Below are positions 54,980-64,000 of a DNA stretch of 64,000 nucleotides, one piece after another. The DNA is from G965222535 sp965222535 (GTDB lineage Bacteria; Pseudomonadota; Gammaproteobacteria; HK1): positions 2,604,001 through 2,668,000 of the forward strand of contig OZ244957.1 in the NCBI GenBank assembly GCA_965222535.1. Reading direction: 5' to 3'. The number at the start of each line of letters is the position of its first letter. Positions within the stretch are counted from its first letter, which is position 1. The position numbers and the translations under genes are program-made. The notes under the pieces were generated by a model. The model was given only the letters and a program-made list of their open reading frames with translations. It ran no database searches and was not told where the DNA came from.

Positions 54980-55205
54980 TATAAGGCTCGCGTGCAAGGC
55001 GCGTTTTGCTAGATCTGAGCGGCAGCTTGAGATGATCGCTGTTGGCTGATTGCCTCAAGGGAACCTCAAAAATCCCTGAAGTGGGTTGGGGTGGATTCTT
55101 TGGAAGGGTTGCGATCAATTTCGTAAGCCATCCATCAGTTATGGATAATATACCCTTTCCCCAATATAACCCTAGGGGACCTCGAAAAACTTTAAAGAGT
55201 ACCGC
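54980..55205. repeat. Dispersed repeat before gmk
   Basis: Contains GGGAACCTCAAAAATCCC (55060-55077), CCCTTTCCCCAATATAACCC and GGGGACCTCGAAAAAC (55173-55190). No gene. Confidence 0.65.
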
Positions 55206-55856
55206 GTGAAAGCCGATTCGAATACAGACAGCACCCCCACACCGGGCAATCTGATCGTCATCAGCGGGCCTTCAGGGGTTGGTAAATCGATGCTTGTGGC
55301 GGCGCTGGTCAACGCCGATCAAGGTATTGTGGAGTCGGTATCGTATACCACGCGACCCCCCAGAGCGAACGAAATCGATGGTCGCCATTATCATTTTATC
55401 GACGATATCAAATTTGAAGCGCTGGTGCGCTCGAATGCTTTTCTTGAACACGCCGCTATCTATGGGTACCGTTATGGCACCGCGCAGGCCACCGTTGACC
55501 AACTGTTGCAGAAGGGTAAGGATGTGGTGCTGCAGATCGATTGGCAAGGACGTTGTCAGGTGCGTGAGCGGGGCGCGCCGCATCACAGTATTTTTATTCT
55601 GCCGCCGTCCCATGAGGCACTGCACCGCCGCCTCCATGCTCGCGCCCAGGATAGCGCGGCGACGATCAGCACCCGCTTGGACATCGCAAGGAGCGATATT
55701 TCGCGCTACGATGAATTTGATTATCTCGTTGTGAACGATGACTTTGCGCAGGCTGTTGCCGATCTGCGCGCCATCGCACGTGCCATTCGCCTGCAGCGTG
55801 CGCAACAGGCGATCGCACGGCAAACACTGATCCAGGCACTGCTGAACGCAGGCTGA
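55206..55856 (+). CDS. gmk: Guanylate kinase
   Basis: 216 residues from GTG 55206; no ATG is available. P-loop VISGPSGVGKSMLV near residue 20, GMP-binding segments SYTTRPPRANEIDG and YHFIDDIKFEAL, and the acidic/lid parts VVLQIDWQGR and ARAQDSAATISTRLD. It phosphorylates GMP to GDP. rpoZ, the usual downstream neighbour, is absent. The start lies just after a family-A repeat end; AAAGAG is the best ribosome-binding candidate. Confidence 0.94.
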   Translation: MKADSNTDSTPTPGNLIVISGPSGVGKSMLVAALVNADQGIVESVSYTTRPPRANEIDGRHYHFIDDIKFEALVRSNAFLEHAAIYGYRYGTAQATVDQLLQKGKDVVLQIDWQGRCQVRERGAPHHSIFILPPSHEALHRRLHARAQDSAATISTRLDIARSDISRYDEFDYLVVNDDFAQAVADLRAIARAIRLQRAQQAIARQTLIQALLNAG

Positions 55857-56102
55857 GTTGGCTGATCCTGCCAGTACAGCCAAGGCATCGGATGGGTGCG
55901 GTGGCGGTGGCAACTCTAAAGGTACCTCGGAAAGTTTTGCCTGAGTTGGGGGTAGAGGAAGGGGAAGGGGAAGGGGAAAAGGGGCGCGATCATCTGTAAC
56001 GTAAGCCCCCATTCTGATAGGGACTTATCAACCCTTTCCTCAATAGACAAGCCCCGCAGGGCCCCTCAGAAAGCTAACCGAAGCTGGTTTTTCGAAGCGT
56101 CT
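55857..56102. repeat. Dispersed repeat between gmk and ispF
   Basis: Family-A ends at 55921-55935 (GTACCTCGGAAAG) and 56080-56098 (GGTTTTTCGAAGC) enclose GTAACGTAAGCCCCCATT, GGACTTATCAACCC and CAATAGACAAGCCCCGCAG. Purine-rich GGGGAAGGGG runs are near 55965. Confidence 0.7.
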
Positions 56103-56585
56103 TTAAGGCAGAGAGCGGACGATCAGTGCCGTTGCGATCGCGGCAATGCCTTCGTTGCGACCGATATAGCCCATGCCCTCGGTGGTGGTCGCTTTGATGC
56201 TGATGCAATCAAGATCGAGCGAAAGGTCGGTCGCGACATTGCGCCGCATCGCGTGGATGTGAGGCGCAAGGCGCGGGGCCTCGGCGATCAGTGTTGTATC
56301 GACGTTGTGGATGCAGTAATTGGCGGCCCGCAGGTGCTCGGCAACGGTGCGCAGCAAACGGCGGCTATCCGCGTCAGCAAATTGCTGATCGTCATCGGGA
56401 AACCAGTTGCCAATATCCCCCATTGCGGCGGCACCGAGCAGCGCATCACACAGCGCATGGAGCGCCACGTCGCCATCCGAATGAGCGACAAGGCCGTGAT
56501 CATGGGGAATTTTGACCCCGCCTAAGGTGACAAACCAACCATCGCCGAAGCGGTGGGCATCAAAACCGTGGCCGATACGCAGCAT
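56103..56585 (-). CDS. ispF: 2-C-methyl-D-erythritol 2,4-cyclodiphosphate synthase
   Basis: 160 residues from ATG 56585; an in-frame TTG at 56600 adds five residues. Metal ligands D9 and H11 (GFDAHRF) and H43 (VALHALCDALLG) are present, as are VAHSDGDVA and IKATTTEGMGYIGRNEGIAAIA. It forms the cyclodiphosphate MEcPP in the MEP pathway. ispD, its common neighbour or fusion partner, is not here. Confidence 0.95.
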   Translation of the reverse strand: MLRIGHGFDAHRFGDGWFVTLGGVKIPHDHGLVAHSDGDVALHALCDALLGAAAMGDIGNWFPDDDQQFADADSRRLLRTVAEHLRAANYCIHNVDTTLIAEAPRLAPHIHAMRRNVATDLSLDLDCISIKATTTEGMGYIGRNEGIAAIATALIVRSLP

Positions 56586-56691
56586 CGTTGTGTCAACCAA
56601 AAGAGCTAAGCCAGAAGTAATAAACGAAGCGATCCCAGAGCATCAAACAGAGCACAATGCGCGGTGCCAAGACAGAGCCAAGACCGTGCTG

Positions 56692-57175
56692 GGGTTGAGG
56701 TTTTTCGAGGTACCCAAGTATATACTCATGCTACTTGAAGAGGCAGGAAGGAGCTATTCCTATTGATGCTCTCGTTCCCAGAGCCCCGCCCGCGATCATT
56801 CCAGAGCTTTAACTACCGCCCTCGGCCATGCACGGTGCTAAGTCGAAAGCGAAGGCGGTACTGGGCGTTAGGGGTTTGGAGGAAGGGAGTACCGCGTTTT
56901 TTTGGGGTCAATGCGGATGCGCCTTCACCCTTTCCCCAATATAAACATCTTTTGGCAATATTCTCCTGACTGCCAGGCAACGCCTAGCATGTCAGGATTA
57001 AAAATGTAAGATTCCAGAGCACTAAATGGAGCTGTTCTTCCAGAGACATCAAACGCAGCCGCTATGCCAGAGCGTCAAATAAGGGGTGCACAAAACGGCC
57101 TTCCTCATCCCCTGAGAGGGAACCCACGCGAAGCAGGGGAGCGTGTTCGATCAGCATCTTGATTGATATATCAGA
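56692..57175. repeat. Large intergenic repeat, copy 2
   Basis: It matches 2640-3208 without the 124-bp insertion. It contains a hairpin at 56965-56996 with loop near AACG. It is preceded by a family-A end, GAGGTTTTTCGAGGTACCC (56698-56716). Confidence 0.8.
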
Positions 57176-57225
57176 ATTATACCCATCGCTGCGATTACGC
57201 ACGCCGCTAGGTTTGTCATCCACCA

Positions 57226-58437
57226 TCAGCGATCGCTGCGGTCGATCACCTGATCGCAGATATAGCCACCAATCGGAATCGCTGAGGTCGCAGCGGGGGA
57301 GGGCGCATTGGCCACATGCAGGCTGCGTGGGGTGTCAATGAACAGGAAATCCTCGATCATGCTGCCGTCGCGGGCGAACGCCTGAGCACGTACGCCTGCG
57401 GGGTATGGCTGCAGGTCGGATAATCTGATCGAAGGGCAGTATTTTCTCACCAACTGCAAGTAACCCGGCTTCCACAAAGTGTTTTTCAGTTCTATCAGGC
57501 CAGGTTTAAAGTTCTTCCCAAGCGCCTTCCAGAAACCACTGAAGCGCACCATCTGAGAGACATCGGCAAGCGCAATGGGCAGCTTGCCGTATCCCTCGCG
57601 TTGCAAAATCTGCAGTGCGTTGGGGCCGACGGTGATCGACCCGTCGATCATGCGCGTCAGATGCACTCCAAGGAACGGATAAGCCGGATCCGGGATGGGG
57701 TAGATCAAGCGCTTGACGATGCGGTTACAATGGCTCGCTAGGCGGTAGTACATCCCGCGAAACGGAAGGATCTGAAAATCAGGGAGGATCCCCAGCAGGC
57801 TTATCATGCGATCGGCCATCAGGCCAGCGCAAGTAATCAGGAAGCGCCCGTGGACGATCGTGCGTGCGCCGCGATGCAGGGTCTCGACGGTGATCCGCTG
57901 AGTGCTTTCGGACAATCGGACGACACGCTGCTCTAAGCGCGCCTCGCCACCCAGCGCGATGAACTGTGCAGCCATTTTTTGCGTTACCTGCGGGTAACTG
58001 ACGATCGCCGTGTCTTTGATCAGCAAGGCCCCCCGACCGACGATATTCGGCTCCTTTGCGCGTAACTTCTGGGAGTCCCATTGGGATACGTCAAGTCCGT
58101 TACACCGCGCGCGCTCAAACAGCACCTGCATACGCTCGGTTTCGCTGTCATCAGTAGCCACCAACAGTTTGCCGCATTGGTTATAAGGCACGTCGTTGGC
58201 GGCGCAAAAAGCCATCATAGCCACCGATCCAGCGCGGCAGAAGCGCGCCATCAGGCTATCCGGCGTGTAGTACACTCCGGCGTGAATAACACCGCTGTTG
58301 TGCCCCGTCTGGTGGTGCGCAAAGGCCGCTTCTTTCTCCAACAGCAACACTCGCCGCTGCGGCAAACGCTGTTGCAGTTGCCATGCTGTTGATACCCCGA
58401 CGATGCCGCCGCCAACCACGATGTAGTCGTAGATCAT
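57226..58437 (-). CDS. lhgO: L-2-hydroxyglutarate oxidase (LhgO-like FAD enzyme)
   Basis: 403 residues from ATG 58437 (a TTG at 58446 adds three). Rossmann FAD site YIVVGGGIVGVSTAWQL at the N-terminus, then LEKEAAFAHHQTGHNSGVIH, the substrate-side signature of the L-2-hydroxyglutarate dehydrogenase/LhgO family, and CGKLLVATDD. The C-terminal GXRAQAF part reads AGVRAQAFARDG. It oxidises L-2-hydroxyglutarate to 2-oxoglutarate and passes electrons to quinone in E. coli. Monocistronic. Confidence 0.92.
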   Translation of the reverse strand: MIYDYIVVGGGIVGVSTAWQLQQRLPQRRVLLLEKEAAFAHHQTGHNSGVIHAGVYYTPDSLMARFCRAGSVAMMAFCAANDVPYNQCGKLLVATDDSETERMQVLFERARCNGLDVSQWDSQKLRAKEPNIVGRGALLIKDTAIVSYPQVTQKMAAQFIALGGEARLEQRVVRLSESTQRITVETLHRGARTIVHGRFLITCAGLMADRMISLLGILPDFQILPFRGMYYRLASHCNRIVKRLIYPIPDPAYPFLGVHLTRMIDGSITVGPNALQILQREGYGKLPIALADVSQMVRFSGFWKALGKNFKPGLIELKNTLWKPGYLQLVRKYCPSIRLSDLQPYPAGVRAQAFARDGSMIEDFLFIDTPRSLHVANAPSPAATSAIPIGGYICDQVIDRSDR

Positions 58438-58446
58438 CTGAAACAA

Positions 58447-59160
58447 GGGAGCTGGCTGTTAAAACAGCGTTATAACGTTCGCTTTGAGAACTCTTAAGAA
58501 CACCTCAAAAAAAACCAGCTTTGCTGGCGCTGCTCTCATGGTGTTATATTGGAGGAAAGTTATATTATCGATAGCTGATGAGGGCTATTGGATCCATATG
58601 TAGTGCTGCGGGCTTCACTCAAGGGGCATGTCTATTGGCGGAAGGGTTATCAATCAACGGCTTACGGCACAGATGAGCGTGCCTCTTTCCCCAATTCCCA
58701 TTTTCCTATCCCATTCAAGGTTTTTCGAGGTACCCTTAAGACACAGCAGCAGCACAGTTACCCCTTGGGGTACGCCACATCCAACGTTTCGTTCGTGTCG
58801 ATCGGCTGGAGGACGCTAAGCAGGTTACTCTTCAGTAGAATACTGGCGTTTGCAAGTGTAGAATACCTTGCGGGATTAGTTCTGTCCAGAAGAGGCGTAG
58901 GTGTTTGCCGGTAAAGCGCGTTGTCCAATGGGTGGCATTGTAAGAGGTATTACTGCATTCCTATTGACGCAATAGCGCTTTAAGCGGTATGAGGTTGCAG
59001 TTATGTTTCAAGGACAGCCCCCTGCTATAACTTTACATAATAATCATTATGCGAACAAAGTAAACGCATCATAGTGCCTAGAAAAACACCTCCCCAGCAC
59101 GTTGGGGATTCTCGAGGTTCCCTACAAGCAATGATGCGCATCCTCACAACTCGTTACAAC
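58447..59160. repeat. Repeat-rich spacer upstream of tRNA-Trp
   Basis: Family-A palindrome 58501-58530, then GTCTATTGGCGGAAGGG, ATCAACGGCTTACGG and a terminal GTTTTTCGAGGTACCC (58720-58735). A second family-A copy is at 59075-59125. Between 58740 and 59060 there is no recognised gene. Confidence 0.65.
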
Positions 59161-59236
<76 letters not shown>

Positions 59237-59737
59237 GCTTCATGCCTGACGAATTCGGGAAAGGGGCCGGCGGCAACAGAGAGCCTATGAAAACCCTCGC
59301 CGACCGGGTTCACCGAGGGTAATTGACATTTATTTGTACCTAGTTGACGCCAAAAATGCGCCAAATGCTCCGAAAAGATCATTGACCCCATAAGCAAAAA
59401 CACCGACCTCAAGCAGCCGATTCCTCGGGCATTCAAGCAGCATCGGTGAATCATTTGCTTACAGGGCACTTCGAAAAAACCTAGATGGGATGAGGGTTGG
59501 GCTGCTATGAGTCATGTTGTGAGCTTCTCCATCAGTGATGGATTAATAAACTCTTTCCCCAATATAACACCCTAGTTGGGGTCCTGGAAAAGCTGGCAAA
59601 GCCAATTTTCTAGGTACCCAACATTTTGCCTACCTGCCCTTCGCTTGCACACTTTGACCCTAGCATTCGTTGCCATAGCATTCGTTAATTGTTGGCGCGT
59701 CAGGGATTCAGCACAGAAACGCTCGAATTGAGTACCG
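59237..59737. repeat. Spacer with family-A repeat after tRNA-Trp
   Basis: A repeat copy spans about 59463-59622 (GGGCACTTCGAAAAAACC to AATTTTCTAGGTACCC) with the CTTTCCCCAATATAACACC block inside. The first 220 bp show no recognised gene. Confidence 0.6.
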
Positions 59738-60661
59738 ATGCGTAATTTTTTAATTTTTTTCTGGCTGAGCGTGTTTGCCGTTATTGTTGCTTGTATATTC
59801 AGCCTGCCGATTTATAATGTATTTGATTTATCAGAAATAGAAAAACTAAACAAGCAACCGGGGCGAATTACAAAATGGCTGGCGATAATTGCTATCTCAA
59901 TCGTCCTCACCGTCGCCGTAAGGATGAGAAATGTTGCGAGCAGGGTCGTCTTGGGACTTTTTCCCGCCCCTAAGAATAAAGCGGGCACACTACTAAGCGG
60001 CTTTCTCCTCGGCATCGCCATCTTATCGCCGTATGCTGTGCTACTTTATGCGCTGGATATATACGTTGTTGATTTATCTCGTCCTGCTGCTGAGATGCTC
60101 ATTAAGTCGGTACTATTTATAATTCCGGCATTGATGATTTCGTGTATTGAGGAAATGTACTTTCGAGGGATTCTGTTTTATGATTTAATACAAGATAACA
60201 AAGTAGTCGCCGCAGTGGTATTGCCATCCTTATTATATTCTGCTGTACATTTTTTGAATACAAAAGTGCCTTTCTCAACCGATATGGCATGGTGGGAAGC
60301 CGGTCTCGATTTAATAGTGCGCACCCCTGATTTGATATGCACAAACCACGACTGTTGGGGTGCTGGCATCACGCTTTTTCTGGTCGGTGTATTCTTAGCG
60401 ATGTTGCGTCTGTACGGTGCATCGTTGTTCACTTGCATCGGCGTACACAGCGGTTTTATTGTGGTAATTAAAAGCACTAAGAATATTTTTAACTTGAACG
60501 GTGATAGCGAATTATCTTGGTTGGTTAAAGGCCCAGATGATTTTATCGGTTTATTATCAATCTGCTGGGCCGGATTAGCGTTGGTGATGTTCTATTTATG
60601 GCGTAAGCGCATATCGACAGTTTTTGCTAAGGCCCCTGTTGGTGGGCATAGATCACCCTGA
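59738..60661 (+). CDS. CPBP-family intramembrane metalloprotease
   Basis: 307 residues with about eight membrane helices. The CPBP (Abi) motifs are present: EEMYFRGILF (EExxxR), SAVHFLN (second motif histidine) and GVHSGF. Members process membrane proteins; related enzymes in eukaryotes cleave CaaX proteins and in bacteria serve bacteriocin immunity or unknown tasks. The gene is AT-rich compared with the rest of the window. It ends 7 bp before lpxD, so the three genes 59738-62192 may form one transcript. Confidence 0.8.
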   Translation: MRNFLIFFWLSVFAVIVACIFSLPIYNVFDLSEIEKLNKQPGRITKWLAIIAISIVLTVAVRMRNVASRVVLGLFPAPKNKAGTLLSGFLLGIAILSPYAVLLYALDIYVVDLSRPAAEMLIKSVLFIIPALMISCIEEMYFRGILFYDLIQDNKVVAAVVLPSLLYSAVHFLNTKVPFSTDMAWWEAGLDLIVRTPDLICTNHDCWGAGITLFLVGVFLAMLRLYGASLFTCIGVHSGFIVVIKSTKNIFNLNGDSELSWLVKGPDDFIGLLSICWAGLALVMFYLWRKRISTVFAKAPVGGHRSP

Positions 60662-60668
60662 ATCCATC

Positions 60669-61670
60669 ATGTCAACCTGCACCTACCGGCTTAAAGAATT
60701 AGCTCGTCATGCCAGAGTCGAGGTCTTCGGTGATGCCGAGATAGAAATTAATGGCGTCGGCAGTCTGAGAAATGCACGAAAAGGACAAATAACGTTCCTT
60801 GCGAGCAGTGAATACCGCCATTTGCTGGACAGCACGCAGGCCTCGGCGGTTATCATCCAGGCGGCCGATCAGCCCGATCATCGTTTACCAACGTTAATAT
60901 CGCATAGTCCGCATGCGACCTTTGTTTGTATTTGTGAGTTATTCCCGGTAGCACCAGTAGCAGCACCTGGTATTCACCGAAGGGCCGTCATAGGCAACAA
61001 CTGCACTTTAGGGAAGAGTATATCCATTGCCGCCGGTGCTGTTATTGGAGACAATGTTGTTATCGGTAATCATTCGATTATCGGCGCGAATTGCACGCTG
61101 GAAGCGGGTTGTGTTTTAGGCGATAGCTGCCATATAATTGCTAATGCGGCTCTGGCGTACGGTACAAAGCTGGGTAGCAATGTGATTATCCACCCAGGGG
61201 CGGTGATCGGCTCAGACGGGTTTGGCTTTACCCAAGATAATCAAGGGAAGTGGATTAAAATACCGCAACGCGGTTGCGTAATCCTCGGTGATGATGTTGA
61301 AATTGGTGCCAATTCAACTATCGACAGAGGGACCTTGGACGATACGGTGTTAGAGAGTGATGTGAAGATTGATAACCAAGTACAGATTGCCCATAATGTC
61401 TATATTGGCGAACACACAGCGATTGCCGGTTGCGTTTGCATTGCAGGTAGCACAACCATAGGTAAACGCTGCAAAATAGGTGGGGCGGTCGGTATCAGTG
61501 GGCACCTCACGATTGCTGATGATATAGCGATTGCCGCGAAATCCGTGGTTATTAAATCGTTAACTCGAGCGGGGTTTCATGCACCACATAATCCTATCTT
61601 TATCAACAGAAACCACACCAGGTTAAGCGATAAAGTTAAGCGTTTGAAAGGATTAATTGATAAAAAATAA
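60669..61670 (+). CDS. lpxD: UDP-3-O-acylglucosamine N-acyltransferase
   Basis: 333 residues from ATG 60669; a TTG at 60624 would run into the CPBP gene. The N-terminal uridine-binding domain (ITFLASSEYRHLL) is followed by a left-handed beta-helix of hexapeptide repeats; the catalytic histidine is in QIAHNVYIGEHTAIAG. It adds the 3-hydroxyacyl chain in lipid A synthesis. Paired with fabZ but without bamA, skp, lpxA or lpxB, and AT-rich, so it may be a second or transferred copy. Confidence 0.92.
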   Translation: MSTCTYRLKELARHARVEVFGDAEIEINGVGSLRNARKGQITFLASSEYRHLLDSTQASAVIIQAADQPDHRLPTLISHSPHATFVCICELFPVAPVAAPGIHRRAVIGNNCTLGKSISIAAGAVIGDNVVIGNHSIIGANCTLEAGCVLGDSCHIIANAALAYGTKLGSNVIIHPGAVIGSDGFGFTQDNQGKWIKIPQRGCVILGDDVEIGANSTIDRGTLDDTVLESDVKIDNQVQIAHNVYIGEHTAIAGCVCIAGSTTIGKRCKIGGAVGISGHLTIADDIAIAAKSVVIKSLTRAGFHAPHNPIFINRNHTRLSDKVKRLKGLIDKK

Positions 61671-61685
61671 CACAGGTGGAAGCAA

Positions 61686-62192
61686 ATGTTAGATATCGAG
61701 TCAATTATCAATTACATGCCTCACCGCTATCCATTTTTATTAGTTGACAGAGTGCTCCAGATTAATGGTACGAAGCATTTACGGGCATTAAAAAATGTAA
61801 CGATTAATGAACCGTTCTTCCAAGGGCATTTTCCTTCAAAAAGAATTATGCCCGGTGTTTTGATTATCGAAAGTTTCGCGCAAGCCTGTATTCTATTGCA
61901 TATTTCTGATCAAAAGATACGAAAAATAAAAGATGAAGGCGGTTTATTTTTATTTTCTGGAATTGAAAAGGCTAAATTCATAAGGCAGGTCGTGCCAGGC
62001 GATAGCTTAATACTGGATGTAGAACTTAAACGATTAATTGATATGACAAATAGAAATAAGGTTAATGGGATAATCTATTTAATATTTGACGCTAAAGCTT
62101 ATGTAGAAGATCAATTGGCGGCATCGGCGACACTGAAATTAGTAGTAAAACCCAACACCAGCACTGCCGAACGCACACCTGCCACCGTCTGA
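61686..62192 (+). CDS. fabZ: 3-hydroxyacyl-ACP dehydratase FabZ
   Basis: 168 residues. The hot-dog fold motif MPHRYPFLLVDRV and NEPFFQGHFPSKRIMPG are intact; catalytic H48 (QGHFP) and E62 (LIIESFAQA) can be identified. It dehydrates 3-hydroxyacyl-ACP in fatty acid synthesis. The usual GKPIMPG is SKRIMPG and ALAQA is SFAQA, and the C-terminal 20 residues are extra, so it is a diverged FabZ. It starts 15 bp after lpxD. AT-rich. Confidence 0.9.
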   Translation: MLDIESIINYMPHRYPFLLVDRVLQINGTKHLRALKNVTINEPFFQGHFPSKRIMPGVLIIESFAQACILLHISDQKIRKIKDEGGLFLFSGIEKAKFIRQVVPGDSLILDVELKRLIDMTNRNKVNGIIYLIFDAKAYVEDQLAASATLKLVVKPNTSTAERTPATV

Positions 62193-62299
62193 CTTGGAAT
62201 CTCACCCGTGCGCCTTGCCCTTCTTGGCCAAGATTGAAATGAAACCGAAGCGCCCTCCTCCGCTCTTCGGGATCCACCTTTGGCGCGGCGGCAAGCTGC

Positions 62300-63103
62300 T
62301 TAGTGCTTATATGAGGGATCGATCTGATCCAGCAGCCGCAGCAATGCCGGCCACTCGTATTGACCCGGCGGAAAATGTTGGTATTGGCGGCGCGCCAGTT
62401 GCCATATTGAAGGTGCCCCTTTGTCAAGCGCCAGTCCAGTAGCATGGGCTTCAAGCGTGACCTTGCAGGCGCGGATCAGGTAATACATGTTCATGAACGC
62501 TTCTCCGGCGCTCTCGCCGACCGTCAGAAAGCCATGATTGCGCATAATCAGGCAGGATTTACCGGCAATGTTTTGCGCCAGCGCAGCACGCTCTTCCAGC
62601 GTCAGGGAAAGCCCCTCCCAGTCGTGGTAGCCAATATCCCCGTACAGCATTGACGTATCCTGCACTAGGTAGGATACCCCGTCCTTCAGCGCTGTTACGG
62701 CAAGCCCTGCGGGCGCATGAGCATGGAACACGACCTTCATCGCCGGGTGTGCCAGATGGATGGCGCTGTGGATTACGAAGCCAGCGGTGTTGACGTTGAG
62801 CTGCCCGTGCAGCACTTTGCCGTTTTCATCTACCTTGATGAGGTTAGAGGCATTCACTTCGTTGTACAACAGGCCAAATTTATTCAGCAAAAATTGATGT
62901 TTGCTGCCGGGCACGCGCATCGTAATGTGGTTCCAGATCAGATCATCGTAACCAAAATGCGCCGCCAGACGATACAATGCGGCTAACTCGATGCGCGCCT
63001 GCCATTCTTCAGGGCCGATCTGACTGGTAGCGTCTTGTGCGGTGAAGCTTGACGCATCCAATTCCTTGCGCTGCAGTACATTGGGTTCGGTTTGTTGTAG
63101 CAT
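62300..63103 (-). CDS. Class II aldolase/adducin-family protein
   Basis: 267 residues. The zinc site is in VVFHAHAPAGLAV; substrate-side segments are DDLIWNHITMRVPG and LIMRNHGFLTVGESAGEAF, the third histidine ligand. Bacterial members are fuculose- or ribulose-phosphate aldolases or epimerases; this one belongs to the group lacking the usual phosphate loop, so the substrate is uncertain. ATG 63103 has GGGAG upstream. Its composition is GC-rich again, unlike the AT-rich genes on both sides. Confidence 0.83.
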   Translation of the reverse strand: MLQQTEPNVLQRKELDASSFTAQDATSQIGPEEWQARIELAALYRLAAHFGYDDLIWNHITMRVPGSKHQFLLNKFGLLYNEVNASNLIKVDENGKVLHGQLNVNTAGFVIHSAIHLAHPAMKVVFHAHAPAGLAVTALKDGVSYLVQDTSMLYGDIGYHDWEGLSLTLEERAALAQNIAGKSCLIMRNHGFLTVGESAGEAFMNMYYLIRACKVTLEAHATGLALDKGAPSIWQLARRQYQHFPPGQYEWPALLRLLDQIDPSYKH

Positions 63104-63314
63104 AGGGTTTCTCCCTTAGAAGTGTAGTGTGTCGTGTTTTTGTTCAAGGGCACCCCAAAAAAACCAGCTTCGCTAGCTTTTCGAGGCCCCCCTCGGGGTG
63201 TTTGATTGACATCCGGCGGTGCAGCCAAGCTGGCAAAGCAGTTGACGGTTAATCTGCTTGTCACGGATTTTAGTCTAGCTCAGGGAGCCAAGCATAAACA
63301 AAGGAGTTAATTAT
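63104..63314. repeat. Family-A palindrome before the last gene
   Basis: GGGCACCCCAAAAAAACCAG and CTAGCTTTTCGAGG (63148-63187) form a degraded family-A palindrome. AAGGAG at 63301-63306 serves the next gene. Confidence 0.6.
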
Positions 63315-64000
63315 ATGGACTGTGGTTTTGAAACTATTGGCAATGCAACGCTTATTTGCCACGATAAAGGGCCTGTATTAGCAACTGATCCTTGGTTAGT
63401 GAAGGCGGCATATTTTGGCAGTTGGTCTCTTTCTCATCAAATACCAGAGCAACAGCTAGAAAACGTAAAGCACTGCGAGTTTATCTGGCTTTCTCATGGG
63501 CACCCGGATCACTTATCAATGCCGTCCTTGCGTTTACTAAAGAATAAGAAAATCCTAATACCCAACCACGTAGAGGGTAGGATTGCTACTGATATGATGA
63601 ATATGGGCTTTAACATAACAATACTAAAAGATAGAGTGTGGACAAGATTATCCAAAAGAATTAGAGTTTTTAATATTGCAGATTACAATCAAGACGCTGT
63701 TTTACTGGTCGAGATAGCTAACACTCTTATTATCAATTTAAATGATGCTGGGCCTCGCGGATGGTTAAAAATTATTCAAAATATAGCTAAAAGATATAAT
63801 TCGAGTTTTTTATTACAATTAAACGGTTATGGTGATGCTGATATGATGAATCATTTTACTGAGGATGGTGAAAGAATTACTCCACCAGCGGCAAAGAAAT
63901 ATTCTGTAGGTGCTTCTATGGCAAGTTGGGCAAGTATAGTAGGAGCCACGTATGCACTGCCTTTCAGCTCCCTGCATCGATATCAGAGAACAGATAGTGT
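63315..64000 (+). CDS. Metallo-beta-lactamase-fold hydrolase, 3' end cut by window edge
   Basis: ATG 63315 has AAGGAG 8 nt upstream; the frame is open to the window end (about 228 residues shown). The fold is suggested by an early GNATLICHDKGPVLATDPWL and the zinc motif LSHGHPDHLS (HxHxDH) near residue 59. It resembles UlaG-like or CMP-Neu5Ac hydroxylase-like lone hydrolases, often found in surface polysaccharide clusters. Clearly AT-rich, like 59738-62192, suggesting transfer. Substrate unknown. Confidence 0.7.
   Translation, partial: MDCGFETIGNATLICHDKGPVLATDPWLVKAAYFGSWSLSHQIPEQQLENVKHCEFIWLSHGHPDHLSMPSLRLLKNKKILIPNHVEGRIATDMMNMGFNITILKDRVWTRLSKRIRVFNIADYNQDAVLLVEIANTLIINLNDAGPRGWLKIIQNIAKRYNSSFLLQLNGYGDADMMNHFTEDGERITPPAAKKYSVGASMASWASIVGATYALPFSSLHRYQRTDS

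Overview
The window looks like the chromosome of a Gram-negative proteobacterium, most likely gammaproteobacterial. It has lpxD and fabZ, ettA, uvrD, sdhB with sdhE, the block hisC-aroA-cmk, and the MEP isoprenoid genes ispG and ispF. No 16S rRNA or other definitive marker is present, so I do not name a genus. Most genes are GC-rich housekeeping genes on both strands. They are separated by unusually long spacers (150-800 bp) filled with several families of short dispersed repeats.

Layout: (1) 1-9240: a truncated TPR membrane protein, a DUF2330 secreted protein, the Fe-S carrier ATPase Mrp, a TTC38-like TPR protein, then an IS5-type transposase wreck (itself hit by a 143-bp MITE-like insert) fused to the tail of a TRAP permease gene and followed by an N,N-dimethylformamidase-like large subunit. 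(2) 9300-25330: pyrB, a periplasmic metallo-beta-lactamase-fold protein, mazG, two EamA exporters, a type Ic aspartate aminotransferase, a propionyl-CoA to methylmalonyl-CoA set (biotin carboxylase/pccA, meaB, epimerase), and the aromatic/histidine/nucleotide genes hisC, aroA, cmk and trpC. (3) 25477-31545: a complete type II-C CRISPR-Cas locus: 17 repeats, cas2, cas1, cas9 and a divergent tracrRNA. (4) 31791-42112: uvrD, a YHS protein, uppP, katG, sdhB-sdhE, thrS. (5) 42201-58437: an AT-rich KAP NTPase, an isopenicillin-N-synthase-like oxygenase, a molybdopterin oxidoreductase, an M81 peptidase, DUF1289-ettA, a FAH-family hydrolase, ispG, a YcaQ-like glycosylase, gmk, ispF, lhgO. (6) 59161-64000: tRNA-Trp, then an AT-rich stretch with a CPBP protease, lpxD and fabZ, a class II aldolase, and a truncated AT-rich metallo-hydrolase.

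The most striking system is the CRISPR locus. Each 36-nt repeat contains a near-consensus -35 (TTGACC) and a perfect -10 (TATAAT) separated by 16 bp, so each spacer should be transcribed from its own promoter. A tracrRNA gene upstream of cas9, with the same -35/-10 geometry (TTGACA-N16-TATAAT), carries an anti-repeat of about 32 nt and ends at a strong intrinsic terminator. The array ends at its own intrinsic terminator. Cas9 keeps all the nuclease residues.

The second theme is the repeat load. One family has ends resembling GGGNACCTCGAAAAA and sits in most spacers. It supplies apparent Shine-Dalgarno sequences to cmk and trpC and the last codons of meaB. Another family keeps fixed flanks around a hairpin whose stem sequence differs from copy to copy. 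Two small insertion elements can be delimited exactly from target-site duplications. All functional calls rest on reading motifs and family resemblance by eye; no database search was run.
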